From: a virus
DNA length: 64,000 nucleotides
Virus record (IMG/VR): IMGVR_UViG_3300027760_000553
Coordinates: 1 to 64,000 of that record
Direction: 5' to 3' (one strand)
The notes beneath the pieces were generated by a model. The model saw only the letters and a list, made by a program, of their open reading frames with translations, did no database searches and had not been told where the DNA came from. Position numbers and translations under genes: made by a program. Positions 7,888 to 14,670 of the stretch are shown in pieces. Every line of letters begins with the position of its first letter. Positions within the stretch are counted from its first letter, which is position 1.

Positions 7888-8051
7888 TGGCTACTGTAAT
7901 TGACAAAAACGAATTCTATTGGATTTGGGACATCTCGCACTATTGTTGTAATGAAGTACAATTCCGCTACCAATGTAAAGCGCATAGCGAACTAATGGGT
8001 TGCTACTATTGCGAATTTGATTACTCTAAAGAATGTGAGTGTGCCGAATGA
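7887..8051 (+). CDS. 54-aa Cys-rich microprotein, duplicate B1
   Basis: The ATG overlaps the previous stop by one base. It has CC, then C..H, CYYC and CEC motifs. The protein at 9073-9258 is a paralogue (shared CCxExxQ and CxYCxFD...ECEC), so the pair A1-B1 was copied as a unit. Zinc binding is likely; role unknown. Confidence 0.7.
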   Translation: MATVIDKNEFYWIWDISHYCCNEVQFRYQCKAHSELMGCYYCEFDYSKECECAE

Positions 8052-8215
8052 GCATTTGGACTAAATTCGCTACTGTAAACGACTACCCTAAAGGGCTAAT
8101 GAATTTATGCCCTTGCGGTCAAGTGGTATTAGCACCCGCTATGTATCACGAAGGTTTCCCTTGGTGGGAAAACCCTAATAAATGTAAAGAACTATTTGAG
8201 GGAGTAACTAAATGA
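8048..8215 (+). CDS. 55-aa microprotein
   Basis: ATGA overlap with the gene before it. MNLCPCGQVVLAP resembles half a zinc ribbon; PWWENPNKCKELF follows. Not duplicated in the second cassette. Confidence 0.6.
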   Translation: MSIWTKFATVNDYPKGLMNLCPCGQVVLAPAMYHEGFPWWENPNKCKELFEGVTK

Positions 8216-8376
8216 GTACCTATGTACCTATCAAGTCAGTATGCGGTGCGGTTAGCACTACCATTGACATCTATGACTATGACCTAAACCCTAATGGGGT
8301 TGTGTGTTGTGATAATTGCGAAAGCATACTGTTGTGCCGTAAGGCTTGGGATTTCTTGTATAAGGTAGGTAAATAA
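8212..8376 (+). CDS. 54-aa Cys-rich microprotein
   Basis: ATGA overlap. VVCCDNCESILLC gives four closely spaced cysteines, consistent with a small metal site. Operon member, function unknown. Confidence 0.6.
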   Translation: MSTYVPIKSVCGAVSTTIDIYDYDLNPNGVVCCDNCESILLCRKAWDFLYKVGK

Positions 8377-8519
8377 TGCCAGTATTTGAGTTCACTACAT
8401 TCATTGACATTGTTGCCGATAACTATGATGAGGCAATAAACGAATTTGATTTTAAATTAAAATACGGTGACATAGATAGAGGCTCTGTCTATGTCGCAGA
8501 CATTGAGGAGAAAGAATGA
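8376..8519 (+). CDS. 47-aa hypothetical protein
   Basis: TAATG overlap. The short acidic product FIDIVADNYDEAINEFDFKL resembles the small DUF-type proteins with a beta strand and helix that are common in early phage operons. Confidence 0.55.
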   Translation: MPVFEFTTFIDIVADNYDEAINEFDFKLKYGDIDRGSVYVADIEEKE

Positions 8520-8605
8520 AAACACTTCAAGAAAAATTAGATGAAAGCGCAAAAGCGTTAGAACCAATACTTTGGGAATTACTAAATGAAATTGAGGAAA
8601 AATAA
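8516..8605 (+). CDS. 29-aa helical peptide
   Basis: ATGA overlap. MKTLQEKLDESAKALEPIL is amphipathic and ends NEIEEK. The evidence is its tight place in the operon only. Confidence 0.45.
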   Translation: MKTLQEKLDESAKALEPILWELLNEIEEK

Positions 8606-8698
8606 ATGAGTAACTTTTTTATTAGCGGTAATGCTTTATTTTGGTTTTCTTTTATTTGTTTATTCTATGGATCTTATTTATTCGTGAAAGGCGAATAA
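8606..8698 (+). CDS. 30-aa transmembrane peptide
   Basis: It directly follows the previous stop behind GAGGAAAAA. ALFWFSFICLFYGSYLFV is a single membrane segment. Last gene of the operon. Confidence 0.5.
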   Translation: MSNFFISGNALFWFSFICLFYGSYLFVKGE

Positions 8699-8702
8699 AT
8701 TT

Positions 8703-8791
8703 GGCCAGCCAGTTATCCACATGATGCATATCACACCTACGATTTACGCTCAAGTTATCCACATGATGTAAGTCACATTTCAAAATGTCCG
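8703..8791 (+). promoter_or_regulatory. GGCCAGC box, two DnaA-like boxes, AATGTCCG box
   Basis: GGCCAGC (8703-8709) is followed by two copies of AGTTATCCACATGATG (8711, 8753) that contain exact TTATCCACA 9-mers. AATGTCCGTTTTG follows at 8784. This repeats the layout upstream of the first cassette. Confidence 0.6.
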
Positions 8792-8816
8792 TTTTGATAC
8801 GATTACTTGCGGGTAG

Positions 8817-8839
8817 ATGTCAGACCCCTCTGTTATACT
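8817..8839 (+). promoter_or_regulatory. early promoter ATGTCAG-N10-TATACT, copy 2
   Basis: Nearly identical to copy 1 for the whole ATGTCAGACCCC...CTG.TATACTTA stretch. Confidence 0.7.
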
Positions 8840-8893
8840 TACTAGTATAAAGATTGAAAAAGAAGTAAATCTCATAAAGAAAGGAAGTCCAAA

Positions 8894-9073
8894 ATGACTT
8901 CACTAAACACAATAGTATGCGATACGCATACACCTCAAATGTCCGCTATCTCATCTCACAACGATGAGCAATTTACATTCTGCAAAATGTGTGAGCAAAA
9001 TATCTCACGATTTTGGTTAGAATTTGGTGGTGACCGCTTAGATATGTGGTCAGAATGGAAGGTGACTAACTAA
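8894..9073 (+). CDS. 59-aa zinc microprotein, duplicate A2
   Basis: ATG follows AAAGAAAGGAAG. Paralogue of 7708-7887, of equal length, with the CxxC and WSEWKV ends conserved and the middle diverged. This supports an old tandem duplication that kept both reading frames. Confidence 0.7.
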   Translation: MTSLNTIVCDTHTPQMSAISSHNDEQFTFCKMCEQNISRFWLEFGGDRLDMWSEWKVTN

Positions 9074-9258
9074 TGAGTACACCTACACTTATTCTTTCTC
9101 ATATGCCTTTAACAAAAGTTTTCTTGCGTGGCACAAAACAATTCTTGTGTTGCGAGGAAATGCAAACCGCAATTTATTGCGATGAACACTTTGAATTTCA
9201 GGGTTGCCAATATTGCGACTTTGACCTATCTGCCTCAGAATGTGAGTGTGAAAACTAA
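9073..9258 (+). CDS. 61-aa Cys-rich microprotein, duplicate B2
   Basis: TAATG overlap. Its C-terminal half (LCCEEMQ...QGCQYCDFD...ECECEN) matches 7887-8051, while the N-terminus is longer and different. Probable metal site. Confidence 0.7.
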   Translation: MSTPTLILSHMPLTKVFLRGTKQFLCCEEMQTAIYCDEHFEFQGCQYCDFDLSASECECEN

Positions 9259-9371
9259 TGCAAAAAGAAATGATAACTTTATCTTGTCAGATTTGCGAAG
9301 AGCCTACTGTAGAGGTTGCTCTTGAAGATGCAAAACTTTTAACCGCTACTTGTCAAGAATGTTGGGGATAA
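9258..9371 (+). CDS. 37-aa zinc-ribbon peptide
   Basis: TAATG overlap. SCQICEEP and ATCQECWG form a complete CxxC/CxxC knuckle pair 22 residues apart, one of the shortest zinc ribbons in the window. Confidence 0.6.
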   Translation: MQKEMITLSCQICEEPTVEVALEDAKLLTATCQECWG

Positions 9372-9372
9372 A

Positions 9373-9498
9373 ATGTTAAAAGAAATAAAAAATAAAGTAA
9401 TTCGTATTCAAGAATTGCGCCGTAGTAATGCGGCAACACCAATTCCAAATAAAAAAAAATATACTAGAAAAGTAAAACATAAAAATAAATTGCAATAA
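9373..9498 (+). CDS. 41-aa basic peptide, RRSNAA family copy 1
   Basis: It contains ELRRSNAATPIPNKKKYTRK. The 12044 gene carries the near-identical ELRRSNAASAIPNKKNYNRK. The very basic tail suggests nucleic-acid or protein binding. Paralogue pair, function unknown. Confidence 0.6.
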   Translation: MLKEIKNKVIRIQELRRSNAATPIPNKKKYTRKVKHKNKLQ

Positions 9499-9774
9499 AA
9501 AACCCGAGTTGACGCTGGCGCAGACGGCGTGTCGTTTAAGTACAATGTGGTTAAGATCACAGAAATATTTTCCTGAATTACGGCGTGTCGATTTGACTTT
9601 TTGACATTTATCTGGTAGTATTTTCTTATACAATTAAATAAGTAACAAAAACGATGTGACGAAACTCACACTCGTTGAGCGTCTCAAAGGTTGAGATTTT
9701 ATCGCTAGGATTTGATTTCTAGTAATAAAAATGCTAAAATAGATACATAAACAAAAAGAAAGAAGGTTCGCCTA
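9499..9774 (+). promoter_or_regulatory. intergenic control region
   Basis: No gene is seen. It contains GCGTGTCG twice (about 9528 and 9583), which recurs at 10914 and reversed at 14597. It also has TTGACTTTTTGACA stretches and a final TGCTAAAAT (-10-like, about 9733) ahead of an AAAGAAAGAAGG ribosome site for ATG 9775. Confidence 0.4.
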
Positions 9775-9981
9775 ATGGCTACCAAACTATTTACAATAGA
9801 AAACCTACTCGTAGGAAAAACTTATCGCTCACGCTCTCGCCACTTTGAGGGTGAAATCGTATCGGCTACACCTCGCCCAGAAATCTGGTATGGAGAAAAC
9901 ACCGAAGCCTATCTAATCGGCGTATACGCTAAAAATAAATTGTCTACACAATACGCAACTATCGCAGTAAAAACAAAGTAA
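9775..9981 (+). CDS. 68-aa hypothetical protein
   Basis: MATKLFTIENLLVGKTYRSR, then FEGEIVSATPRPEIWYG and a beta-rich end. It looks like a small SH3-like barrel. Strong ribosome site. First gene of a six-gene operon. Confidence 0.6.
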   Translation: MATKLFTIENLLVGKTYRSRSRHFEGEIVSATPRPEIWYGENTEAYLIGVYAKNKLSTQYATIAVKTK

Positions 9982-10003
9982 AAAGAAAGTAGGAAACTAA
10001 CTT

Positions 10004-10186
10004 ATGTATAAACTCACAATAGAAACTTTTAATGGTTCAGTAAAAACCATTCAACTACCCTCAAAGGGTGCGGTTGCTCAGTTCGTATCAACTTACCCAA
10101 CACAATTACCCGTTGGCGTATCCGTAAAAATTGCTTGTGACGCTTTAGGCGTATCAGGAACACTTAGAGGAAAGGCGGTTCTATAA
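10004..10186 (+). CDS. 60-aa hypothetical protein
   Basis: MYKLTIETFNGSVKTIQLPS, then a helix and VSGTLRGKAVL. It has no cysteines or membrane segment. Same operon. Confidence 0.6.
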   Translation: MYKLTIETFNGSVKTIQLPSKGAVAQFVSTYPTQLPVGVSVKIACDALGVSGTLRGKAVL

Positions 10187-10308
10187 TGGGATTTATTGAA
10201 TTCGCTAGAATTGACAATGAAGGCGTGGAGTGGGTAGACTTAGAGTCTGCAACTCCCGCAGAATTACTAGATTTAGAAATTGGACTATTTCAGGAAGGTG
10301 CTATCTAA
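10186..10308 (+). CDS. 40-aa hypothetical protein
   Basis: TAATG overlap on both sides. MGFIEFARIDNEGVEW, then an acidic helix (PAELLDLEIGLFQE). Evidence is coupling and codon use. Confidence 0.55.
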   Translation: MGFIEFARIDNEGVEWVDLESATPAELLDLEIGLFQEGAI

Positions 10309-10463
10309 TGATAAACTCCGTTCTTTCTATTCCCTGCGAGGAATGTCACTCAACAGGTCTTATCTTTTGGGGTAATGACCTTGACTATGATGTCGAAACT
10401 TGCGTATGCGATTTCGGTATGGAACAAGACTTAAATTTATTCAACACCCCCGAAGCAAACTAA
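10308..10463 (+). CDS. 51-aa zinc-ribbon protein
   Basis: The start at ATG 10308 couples to the previous stop; longer frames upstream overlap a real gene and are rejected. PCEECHSTG and TCVCDFG resemble half of a DnaJ-type zinc centre. Confidence 0.65.
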   Translation: MINSVLSIPCEECHSTGLIFWGNDLDYDVETCVCDFGMEQDLNLFNTPEAN

Positions 10464-10482
10464 AGAATAGGAAATAAAATAA

Positions 10483-10689
10483 ATGACTAAAGTAGAACAC
10501 ACACTAAAGTTCGTAACCGAATTTGACGAAACTCACCCAATAGCACAACAAGCACTTGCTCTTGCTCACTCAGATTTAATTGCAATGCTTGAGGGAATGC
10601 TAAAGGACATTCTAGTGCCTTCACTAAAACCAGTGCTTGATGAAATAAATGCTCGTGGCACTTACGCAATTCTAAAGGTGGCAGAATAA
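10483..10689 (+). CDS. 68-aa helical protein
   Basis: All-helical sequence (QQALALAHSDLIAMLEGMLKD). It ends one base before the next start. No family recognised. Confidence 0.55.
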   Translation: MTKVEHTLKFVTEFDETHPIAQQALALAHSDLIAMLEGMLKDILVPSLKPVLDEINARGTYAILKVAE

Positions 10690-10869
10690 ATGATGACACG
10701 CAAGGACTATGTAGCAACTGCTGAAATTCTTTCATCTTTCAAAGATTTGATAGGTGATGAATTTACTTTTCACGATTTAGTTGATGAGTTTGCTTCTATG
10801 TTTGAAGCAGATAATGAACGCTTTGACTCCCAGAAATTTTTTGAAGCGTGTAACAAAAATAATTACTGA
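10690..10869 (+). CDS. 59-aa hypothetical protein
   Basis: MMTRKDYVATAEILSSFKD, then HDLVDEFASMFEADNERF. Short proteins opening MTRKDY with this helical pattern are frequent in actinophage early regions. Followed at once by the 3' hairpin. Confidence 0.6.
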   Translation: MMTRKDYVATAEILSSFKDLIGDEFTFHDLVDEFASMFEADNERFDSQKFFEACNKNNY

Positions 10870-10877
10870 AATGAAAT

Positions 10878-10908
10878 CCTGAGCAAGATCTAAAACTGCT
10901 CAATTTTT
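10878..10908 (+). terminator. conserved 3' hairpin CCTGAGCA...AAACTGCTCA, copy 1
   Basis: A TGAGCA/TGCTCA stem with an 11-base loop followed by ATTTTT, nine bases after the stop codon. One of six copies. Confidence 0.7.
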
Positions 10909-10939
10909 GGCCAGCGTGTCGTCCACAGACTTATCCACA
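10909..10939 (+). promoter_or_regulatory. GGCCAGC box, GCGTGTCG box, DnaA-like box
   Basis: GGCCAGC (10909-10915) runs into GCGTGTCG, then an exact TTATCCACA at 10931-10939. Confidence 0.5.
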
Positions 10940-11001
10940 GGCTTTACGTGTGATTAAAAACACACCCATTATTTCCCAGATTTAGGGCTTTGAGTTTGAA
11001 A

Positions 11002-11024
11002 ATGTCAGTAAAGTCTGATAGGAT
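11002..11024 (+). promoter_or_regulatory. early promoter ATGTCAG-N10-TAGGAT, copy 3
   Basis: Same element and spacing as copies 1-2, with CTGA before the -10. It serves ATG 11052. Confidence 0.65.
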
Positions 11025-11051
11025 TGACTTATCAACAAGAAAGGAAAACTA

Positions 11052-11204
11052 ATGGGAAATTTGATAGATGAGGTTTGCATAGGTTGTAATGAGAATGCCG
11101 TTACTATGACAGAATTGTATTGCACTAATTGCTACCTTGAAAAAAATTCAGAAATAGACTACGATAGTCTTGACCTACTATGGACAACGAAAGAGGCTAA
11201 CTAA
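11052..11204 (+). CDS. 50-aa zinc microprotein
   Basis: Ribosome site AAGAAAGG. CIGC and YCTNCY make a CxxC/CxxC pair. The end overlaps the next ATG by one base. First gene of a four-gene operon. Confidence 0.6.
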   Translation: MGNLIDEVCIGCNENAVTMTELYCTNCYLEKNSEIDYDSLDLLWTTKEAN

Positions 11205-11419
11205 TGGAATACCTATACTCAGTAACTTGCACCTATGACTCAGAGGCTACCCCTAAGTGGGTTGGTCGTTATTCAGATGCTTTATCTGCCGTTGAAGTTT
11301 ATCAAAAGTTTGTAGACCACGGACTTGCTAAGGAATACTCAACAATAAACTTATCTGAACCTTCAGGTAAGATGCACACAAAAACTTTCTACAAAACAGG
11401 AATGGTGGTAACAAGATAA
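11204..11419 (+). CDS. 71-aa hypothetical protein
   Basis: Strand-rich N-terminus (MEYLYSVTCTYDSE), then a DALSAVEVYQKFVDHG helix. A beta-alpha-beta microdomain. TAATG overlap on both sides. Confidence 0.6.
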   Translation: MEYLYSVTCTYDSEATPKWVGRYSDALSAVEVYQKFVDHGLAKEYSTINLSEPSGKMHTKTFYKTGMVVTR

Positions 11420-11706
11420 TGGGAAGCGTAACCGCAATTGGATTAGCAGATAGCGTCCTAGATTTAGAAACACAGATAGCCTATCACTTACAGGGTAATC
11501 ACTACCCACCCGTTCCACTTTCTATGGTGCAACCTTGCATAGATGCTATTGACGCATACTATGATGAGGACTATGACCGATTTATTGCTATGCCTGAAGG
11601 CGTATTCTATAAGGGGATGAGCCACGCACCTGCACACGCTATTGTAGACCAACACCACTTATCTTGGTTTATTGACCCAGTAGACAACTATGAGAATGAG
11701 GAATAA
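11419..11706 (+). CDS. 95-aa conserved actinophage protein
   Basis: The YHLQGNHYPPVPLSMVQPC block followed by DAIDAYYDEDYDR is a pattern I recognise from many actinophage early proteins. It has no catalytic signature. Function unknown. Confidence 0.65.
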   Translation: MGSVTAIGLADSVLDLETQIAYHLQGNHYPPVPLSMVQPCIDAIDAYYDEDYDRFIAMPEGVFYKGMSHAPAHAIVDQHHLSWFIDPVDNYENEE

Positions 11707-11707
11707 A

Positions 11708-11950
11708 ATGTCTGATACAATGGAAACTATGGAATTGATCCACGCAGATAACTTAACACCAGACCAATTAATGATTGGTGATTTAATTAAAATTGATGAT
11801 GACATCGTTGAAGTTATTTTTATTGAAAGTGATTCTACTGGAGATAACTATGACATACAAACTGAAAATGAATTTGGTGAATTAGATATCACTCAACATT
11901 CTTTTGATAACCTAATTCCTTTATACGTTTTTATTGAAGAAGGTTTATAA
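11708..11950 (+). CDS. 80-aa acidic protein
   Basis: Start MSDTMETMELI at 11708 just behind the previous stop; the longer frame from 11690 overlaps more. GDLIKIDDDIVEVIFIE suggests a small beta barrel. A CCC-TTCG-GGG tetraloop hairpin (11958-11967) follows the stop. Confidence 0.6.
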   Translation: MSDTMETMELIHADNLTPDQLMIGDLIKIDDDIVEVIFIESDSTGDNYDIQTENEFGELDITQHSFDNLIPLYVFIEEGL

Positions 11951-11957
11951 ACTTCAA

Positions 11958-11972
11958 CCCTTCGGGGCCAGC
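11958..11972 (+). terminator. UUCG tetraloop hairpin and GGCCAGC box
   Basis: CCC-TTCG-GGG right after the operon, running into GGCCAGC (11966-11972). It has no T tract, so termination is uncertain. Confidence 0.4.
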
Positions 11973-12043
11973 CGCAAATTCGGACATATAGGACATAGTT
12001 TACGGTATTTGATATTTTTCCCCTAATCTGCTAAGATAGTTAT

Positions 12044-12196
12044 ATGAAAAAAAATGCTGAGGAATTAAGACGCCTAATGGAATTACGTAGGTCTAATGCT
12101 GCCTCTGCTATCCCTAATAAAAAGAATTACAATAGAAAAAAATGTCAGTCCCTTATGTTAGAATTAAAGAAAGAAAGAGGCCCACACTATGAGTAA
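12044..12196 (+). CDS. 50-aa basic peptide, RRSNAA family copy 2
   Basis: Leaderless layout: TAAGAT, six bases, ATG. It contains ELRRSNAASAIPNKKNYNRKK, matching 9373-9498. Its last 20 codons run through the ATGTCAG promoter of the next gene and overlap that gene's start, so the C-terminus beyond RKK is probably incidental. Confidence 0.5.
   Translation: MKKNAEELRRLMELRRSNAASAIPNKKNYNRKKCQSLMLELKKERGPHYE
12142..12164 (+). promoter_or_regulatory. early promoter ATGTCAG-N10-TAGAAT, copy 4
   Basis: The element lies inside the 3' part of the 12044 gene and drives ATG 12189. Confidence 0.6.
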
Positions 12197-12911
12197 ATTA
12201 CTAAGATCTAAAGATAGGAAAGTAGCAAATGCCGTTACCCCAAATGGAAAACAAGCAAGTATCGCCAACACATTCGGACTACCTGCAGGAAAAAACTTTT
12301 CATGTCCTGGTGCAACGAGTGTCTGCGAGAGTGTTTGCTATGCAGGTAAACTTGAAAAAATATTCCCAACAGTAAAGAAAAACTTATTGCACAATTGGGA
12401 ACTAATACGCAATGCAGATATGGATACTATGTTGCTATTGCTTGATGAGATGATTGTTGATTTTGTCAATGATTGTAATAAGAAAGACGCACCTAAACTA
12501 TTCCGTATACACTGGGACGGTGATTTTTTTAATGATACTTATGCCAATGCGTGGAAAACAATTATCACTAATCATCCTGAAATTCAATTCTGGGTTTATA
12601 CTCGTGTAAAGTCAGCCGCCCTAATCTTGCAGGGTATTGATAATCTATCTTTATACTATTCGACAGATAGCGAGAATAAGGATACTGGAATTGATCTAAA
12701 AACTAATCACGGAGTCCGTCTTGCTTACCTTGCTAAGAATTTTCAAATAGGGCAAGAAGATATGAAAAACTTAATTGGTAAGGTAGGGGCTAAGTGTCCT
12801 GAGAATAAGAAGGCTATTCCACTTATTAGCACTAAGGGCTCGGCTTGCGTTTCTTGCTCACTTTGTGTATACTCTAAGAGTGACATAGTATTTTCTGCGA
12901 CTAAGAAATGA
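12189..12911 (+). CDS. GP88-family protein
   Basis: 240 aa. The N-terminal SKLLRSKDRKVANAV, FSCPGATSVCESVCYAGK and FRIHWDGDFFNDTYANAW blocks, with a C-terminal ACVSCSLCVYS, match the family named after mycobacteriophage gene product 88. The cysteine spacing (CPGA...C...CYA; CxxCxxC) suggests an iron-sulfur or zinc centre. The family is widespread in actinophages and has no proven function. It has its own early promoter. Confidence 0.8.
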   Translation: MSKLLRSKDRKVANAVTPNGKQASIANTFGLPAGKNFSCPGATSVCESVCYAGKLEKIFPTVKKNLLHNWELIRNADMDTMLLLLDEMIVDFVNDCNKKDAPKLFRIHWDGDFFNDTYANAWKTIITNHPEIQFWVYTRVKSAALILQGIDNLSLYYSTDSENKDTGIDLKTNHGVRLAYLAKNFQIGQEDMKNLIGKVGAKCPENKKAIPLISTKGSACVSCSLCVYSKSDIVFSATKK

Positions 12912-12982
12912 GCCTAATGGAATTATTAGCAATAGTATTGGTAAGCATAACCTTGCTTATCTTGTTTGACTCCCCCTTTTAG
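12908..12982 (+). CDS. 24-aa membrane peptide
   Basis: ATGA overlap with the GP88 gene. MSLMELLAIVLVSITLLILF is one transmembrane helix. A CCCTTTT/AAAGGG repeat follows. Confidence 0.4.
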   Translation: MSLMELLAIVLVSITLLILFDSPF

Positions 12983-12995
12983 AAAGGGTGTCCCA

Positions 12996-13003
12996 AATGT
13001 CCG
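12996..13003 (+). promoter_or_regulatory. AATGTCCG box
   Basis: AATGTCCGTTTTA in the gap before the 13129 gene, 75 bases upstream of the early promoter. Confidence 0.4.
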
Positions 13004-13071
13004 TTTTATCCCCTAGAAATGTGAGGAAGGTCACAAAAATAAATCTAAAAAATGCCATAAATAACTGGAAA

Positions 13072-13094
13072 ATGTCAGTAGGAAATGTTATACT
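13072..13094 (+). promoter_or_regulatory. early promoter ATGTCAG-N10-TATACT, copy 5
   Basis: ATGTCAGTAGGAAATGTTATACT; TG one base before the -10. It serves ATG 13129. Confidence 0.7.
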
Positions 13095-13128
13095 TGATAC
13101 ATACAACAACAACAAAAGGAGAAACACA

Positions 13129-13293
13129 ATGTCAGTAGCAACAGCAACATACAAAGTAGGAGATACCTACACAACACAGAAGTCAAAGGTTACAGGAACT
13201 ATCGTGGAAATCAACCCACAAGCAAATGGTAATGTTCGTGTAAAGTTAGATGTCAATGGTTCACACCGCTACACAACTTGGACGGCTAAGTAA
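13129..13293 (+). CDS. 54-aa hypothetical protein
   Basis: ATG 13129 follows AAAAGGAG and the promoter above, so the in-frame extension from 12988 is rejected. Strands such as VGDTYTTQKSKVTGTIVEI suggest a small beta barrel (KOW/SH3-like). Confidence 0.6.
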   Translation: MSVATATYKVGDTYTTQKSKVTGTIVEINPQANGNVRVKLDVNGSHRYTTWTAK

Positions 13294-13317
13294 TCTAATC
13301 AGTATTTCCTGAGTATG

Positions 13318-13332
13318 AAATAAAACTGCTCA
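13318..13332 (+). terminator. conserved 3' hairpin, copy 2
   Basis: CCTGAGTA...AAACTGCTCA. The 5' arm has T for C. No T tract follows. Confidence 0.55.
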
Positions 13333-13373
13333 ACACCCCCAACTAAAACCCCACAAAAGAAAAGAGAAAACAA

Positions 13374-13796
13374 ATGGCAAGAGGCAAAGCAATCTCAGTA
13401 AAAATCCCTACACAACGAGTAATCGCAGGACTAGAAGCATCACTAGCAAAACTAGAGATGGACTACGCATCACAAGAAGCAAACGAAGCAAAGTATCAAG
13501 AACTACACAAGGCTTGGAAAGATGAAATTGGTAAGTGGGCTATTGCCAACTACGCAAAGTCAGAAAACCTACGCACAAACTATCGTTCTTGGAACAACAC
13601 TCTCAATGTTGATTTTGACATCATCACAAAAGAGGGAACTTTCCCTGCTGAACCTGAAAAGGATTTTGAGGTTATTCACAATCACACCTATAAGGAAATG
13701 AAAGATGAAATGACTAACGCAATTCGTATCCTAAAGATGACAGATGAGGAAGTAGTTTCCACATCAACTTATCAAGCGGTTGCTCGTTATCTCTAA
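13374..13796 (+). CDS. 140-aa hypothetical protein
   Basis: MARGKAISVKIPTQRVIAGL is followed by a long charged coiled coil (LAKLEMDYASQEANEAKYQEL). The C-terminus holds a helical EMTNAIRILKMTDEEVVS. Preceded by AAAAGAGAAAAC. No enzyme motif. Common in actinophage early regions. Confidence 0.65.
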   Translation: MARGKAISVKIPTQRVIAGLEASLAKLEMDYASQEANEAKYQELHKAWKDEIGKWAIANYAKSENLRTNYRSWNNTLNVDFDIITKEGTFPAEPEKDFEVIHNHTYKEMKDEMTNAIRILKMTDEEVVSTSTYQAVARYL

Positions 13797-13808
13797 ATAA
13801 ATAAACGA

Positions 13809-13833
13809 CCTGAGCAAGTCGCCAAACTGCTCA
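13809..13833 (+). terminator. conserved 3' hairpin, copy 3
   Basis: CCTGAGCA, 7-base gap, AAACTGCTCA; 12 bases after the stop codon. Confidence 0.65.
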
Positions 13834-13849
13834 CACAACTAAATAAGAT

Positions 13850-14020
13850 TAGGGTAAGAGGCTCAGCGCCTCTCCTATGTTCGCCAGGCTGATTAGGGCG
13901 ACAATAGAAATACTATAGAGCCACCTTATTGGGCAGGTGTAAGAACCCATACGAAACAGATCCAGTTTGAGAGTGTTCTCGGATAATGTCGTAAGTAAGA
14001 ACTCTACCCTTCGGGGTCCT
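13850..14020 (+). ncRNA. candidate structured RNA
   Basis: A gene-free stretch with consecutive hairpins: AGAGGC/GCCTCT (13857-13873), TCGCC/GGCGA (13881-13901), CACCT/AGGTG (13922-13939), a bulged AGAGTGTTC/GAACTCT stem ending at 14005, and ACCC-TTCG-GGGT (14006-14017). It sits between a 3' hairpin and the next early promoter. No family recognised. It could be a long leader or a free RNA. Confidence 0.35.
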
Positions 14021-14025
14021 TGACA

Positions 14026-14048
14026 ATGTCAGTGGCCACGAGTACAAT
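14026..14048 (+). promoter_or_regulatory. early promoter ATGTCAG-N10-TACAAT, copy 6
   Basis: The only copy lacking TG before the -10; a TTGACA overlaps the front of the element. It serves ATG 14080. Confidence 0.6.
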
Positions 14049-14079
14049 TGAATTAACCAACTACAGAAAGAGGCCCCCA

Positions 14080-14511
14080 ATGGACCAACAAGATATACCA
14101 ACACTAACAGGCACAGTCAACGCAACAGAAGAGTTTCTTCGTGATTCACTGGCCAAGGCAACATTGCGTGTAACTCAACTAGAGGAGCACATTCAGAAAG
14201 TAACTCAGCGTTCATATGCAGATTCTGCAGATAAGAATCGTATGGTAGAAGCAATGCAAGAGTGGACCTTTGAAGCACTTGAGCAAGGAACTATCAATGA
14301 ATCAGAAGCAGAAGAAATTGCTGAGATTATGGGCTTTGAATTAACAAAAGAATTCGAAGTTGAAGTAACAGTTCTTTATTCTGTTACTGTTAATGCACGT
14401 ACAGAAGAGGATGCACAAAATGCAATTCACGATATTGATTTTGATACCGTGCAATACAATTCAGATTCAATCGGGTACCTATCGTCTTCAATTGATAGAA
14501 TAGATATTTAG
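14080..14511 (+). CDS. 143-aa hypothetical protein
   Basis: ATG 14080 follows AGAAAGAGG; the frame from 14020 would begin before the promoter. The N-terminal part is coiled coil (ATLRVTQLEEHIQKVTQRS). The C-terminal EFEVEVTVLYSVTVNARTEEDAQ is a strand-helix module seen in several small phage proteins. Function unknown. Confidence 0.65.
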   Translation: MDQQDIPTLTGTVNATEEFLRDSLAKATLRVTQLEEHIQKVTQRSYADSADKNRMVEAMQEWTFEALEQGTINESEAEEIAEIMGFELTKEFEVEVTVLYSVTVNARTEEDAQNAIHDIDFDTVQYNSDSIGYLSSSIDRIDI

Positions 14512-14529
14512 TAGGGGGCTACTAATAAA

Positions 14530-14560
14530 CCTGAGCACGTTTACAAACTGCTCATTTTTT
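14530..14560 (+). terminator. conserved 3' hairpin, copy 4
   Basis: CCTGAGCA...AAACTGCTCA followed by TTTTTT, the best terminator-like copy. Confidence 0.75.
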
Positions 14561-14570
14561 ATTTAAATTT

Positions 14571-14638
14571 GCCAGCCCATTTTTTATAAATGTCAAGCGA
14601 CACGCCGATGTGTTTAAGATCACACCTAAAAATGTCCA
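14571..14638 (+). promoter_or_regulatory. GCCAGC, CGACACGC and AATGTCC boxes
   Basis: The usual set precedes the next early promoter: TGCCAGC at 14570, CGACACGC near 14598 (reverse of GCGTGTCG), AATGTCCA at 14631. Confidence 0.4.
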
Positions 14639-14670
14639 TATTGTCTATGTTTAACTATCCCGATTTGCAT

